Origin: CADCWK01 sp965218235
Lineage (GTDB): Bacteria > Chloroflexota > Chloroflexia > Thermomicrobiales > UBA6265
Direction of reading: 5' to 3'
DNA: 64,000 nucleotides
NCBI GenBank assembly: GCA_965218235.1
Contig: OZ244595.1
Location: 1,178,001 to 1,242,000 of the forward strand
The stretch's first letter is position 1; each line of letters opens with the position of its first letter. The notes under the pieces are model-generated. The model worked only from the letters and a program-made list of their open reading frames with translations, made no database searches and was not told where the DNA came from. Both the position numbers and the translations under genes were made by a program. Below, piece by piece: positions 62,776 to 64,000 of the stretch.

Positions 62776-64000
62776 TGAGCCGCTTTGAGCGGGAGTTCGA
62801 CACTTCATCACCTACATCCTCTATCCGGCCGACGTACTCCCGCAGATGCACGGCAGTCAGGCTGTCGCCAGCGGCGACGAGGTCGGTGGGAGTGCCCTCG
62901 AAGACGATCCGGCCGCCATCCTGCCCGGCACCCGGGCCGAGGTCGATGATCCAGTCGGCGTGGGCCATGACGGCCTGATGGTGCTCGATCACGATCACCG
63001 TCCGGCCGTCGTCAACCAGCCGGTCGAGCAGCTCGAGCAGCTTGTCCACGTCGGCCAGGTGGAGACCGGAGGTCGGCTCGTCCAGGACGTAGGTCGTCGC
63101 CGACTCCGCCATGTGGATGGCGAGCTTGAGCCGCTGGCGCTCGCCGCCGGACAGCGTGTTGAGCGGCTGACCGAGGCCGATGTAGCCGAGCCCGACCATC
63201 GCCAGCCGGTCGAGAATCTTCCGGGCCGCTCCATTCGGGAAGAACTCGCGGGCCTCGCTGACGCTCATCGCCAGCACCTCGCTGATGTCCTTGCCCCGGA
63301 GCTTGTAGGTCAGCACCTCGGGAAGGAATCGCTTGCCTTCGCATTCCTCGCAGACCGTCGCGACGCCGGCCATCATCGCGAGATCGACGTAGATCAGCCC
63401 GACGCCCTTGCAGGCCGGGCAGGCGCCCTCGGAGTTGGAGCTGAACAGCGCCGCCTTGACCCCGTTGGCCTTGGCGAAGGCTGTCCGGATTGGGTCGAGC
63501 AGACCCGTGTAGGTTGCCGGGTTGCTGCGGCGTGAGCCGCGAATCGGCGACTGGTCGGCGACGACGACGCCCTCGTGGCGGGGCAGGTAGCCGTGGATGA
63601 GGGAACTCTTCCCGGACCCGGCCACGCCGGTCACGACCGTCAGGACGCCGAGCGGAACGTCGACGCTGATATCCCGCAGGTTGTGCTTCGTCGCGTTTCG
63701 GATCGCGAGCTGACCAGTCGCCGCCCGCACCGACTCCCGGAGCTCGACGCGGAGGTCGAAGTGGCGCCCGGTGAGGGTGTCCGACGCTCGGAGCGCCGGC
63801 ACATCGCCGGTGAAGCAGATCGTCCCGCCGGCCGAACCCGCTCCGGGGCCGAGATCGACGACGTGATCGGCGATCGCGATCGTCTCCGGTTTGTGTTCGA
63901 CGACGAGGACGGTATTGCCCTTGTCCCGCAGCCGGAGAAGCAGGCCGTTCATGCGCTCGATGTCGTGCGGGTGGAGGCCGACCGTCGGCTCGTCGAAGAC
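62768..64000 (-). CDS. UvrA-like excinuclease ATPase (partial)
   Basis: The gene continues past 64000. The visible 410 residues hold the end of the first ATPase half (DEPTVGLHP, VLVVEHKPETI) and the second half: GVAGSGKSSLIHGYL Walker A, ACPACKGVG and VCEECEGKRF zinc cysteines, LNTLSGGERQRLKLA signature and YVLDEPTSGLH Walker B. Spacing is short compared with housekeeping UvrA, so it may be the UvrA2/drug-resistance-type paralogue rather than the nucleotide-excision-repair protein. Confidence 0.9.
   Translation of the reverse strand, partial: VFDEPTVGLHPHDIERMNGLLLRLRDKGNTVLVVEHKPETIAIADHVVDLGPGAGSAGGTICFTGDVPALRASDTLTGRHFDLRVELRESVRAATGQLAIRNATKHNLRDISVDVPLGVLTVVTGVAGSGKSSLIHGYLPRHEGVVVADQSPIRGSRRSNPATYTGLLDPIRTAFAKANGVKAALFSSNSEGACPACKGVGLIYVDLAMMAGVATVCEECEGKRFLPEVLTYKLRGKDISEVLAMSVSEAREFFPNGAARKILDRLAMVGLGYIGLGQPLNTLSGGERQRLKLAIHMAESATTYVLDEPTSGLHLADVDKLLELLDRLVDDGRTVIVIEHHQAVMAHADWIIDLGPGAGQDGGRIVFEGTPTDLVAAGDSLTAVHLREYVGRIEDVGDEVSNSRSKRLMT

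Overview
This is a GC-rich bacterial chromosome segment, probably from a Chloroflexota bacterium of the Thermomicrobia/Sphaerobacter type. That placement is an inference from gene content and composition; there is no rRNA to confirm it. The centre of the window is a mobile island of about 29 kb, and both flanks hold chromosomal or older accessory genes.

Left flank (1-7401). It opens with the end of an MT-A70 adenine methyltransferase, two small proteins and a TraG/VirD4-like ATPase, which are mobile-element cargo lying outside the island boundaries found here. Then come a SnoaL-like protein and a divergent TetR regulator around a 35-bp palindrome, a membrane protein and a FAD monooxygenase. 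About 1 kb with almost no coding signal ends in a strong terminator.

Island (7402-36548). A perfect 46-bp direct repeat of the 3' end of a tRNA-Arg(CCG) gene bounds it, and the tyrosine integrase lies next to the intact tRNA. Cargo runs in this order: an AT-rich gene of unknown function; a type I restriction-modification operon (hsdM, frameshifted hsdS, hsdR); a SIR2 protein with a possible GAF-like C-terminus; a second tyrosine recombinase; a five-gene minus-strand cluster (GHKL ATPase, STAS-like/winged helix, ubiquitin-like protein, E2-like protein, JAB-E1 fusion); VapBC; ParA plus a ribbon-helix-helix partner; an ArdC-like antirestriction protein; two replication-relaxation proteins; a second TraG-like ATPase with a coiled-coil and a membrane partner; an XRE regulator; and a HEPN-like protein. 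A GATACG/CGTATC motif recurs at four places in the island and may be the ParA partner's centromere or operator. No relaxase or complete type IV secretion system is recognisable, so the element may be mobilisable rather than self-transmissible.

Right flank (36549-64000). It carries a frameshifted VOC protein, an AraC regulator, a Crp/Fnr regulator divergent from two exported copper-type proteins and a TVP38 protein, a CDP-alcohol phosphatidyltransferase pseudogene split by an IS5-family element, and a flavoprotein with an in-frame TGA. Housekeeping genes follow: a zinc-ribbon sigma-54 factor, two M50 proteases, Rrf2-cysteine desulfurase, ScpA-ScpB, a GNAT acetyltransferase, a phosphotransferase, an HD protein, NUDIX, two oligopeptide ABC ATPases, an HpaI-type aldolase, DprA, a REP-associated tyrosine transposase between inverted hairpin repeats, and the end of a UvrA-like gene.

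Several genes carry single-base frameshifts or in-frame stops (hsdS, the second replication-relaxation gene, an island membrane protein, VOC, the phosphatidyltransferase, the flavoprotein). These may be true decay or assembly errors, and raw-read support should be checked before any biological reading.
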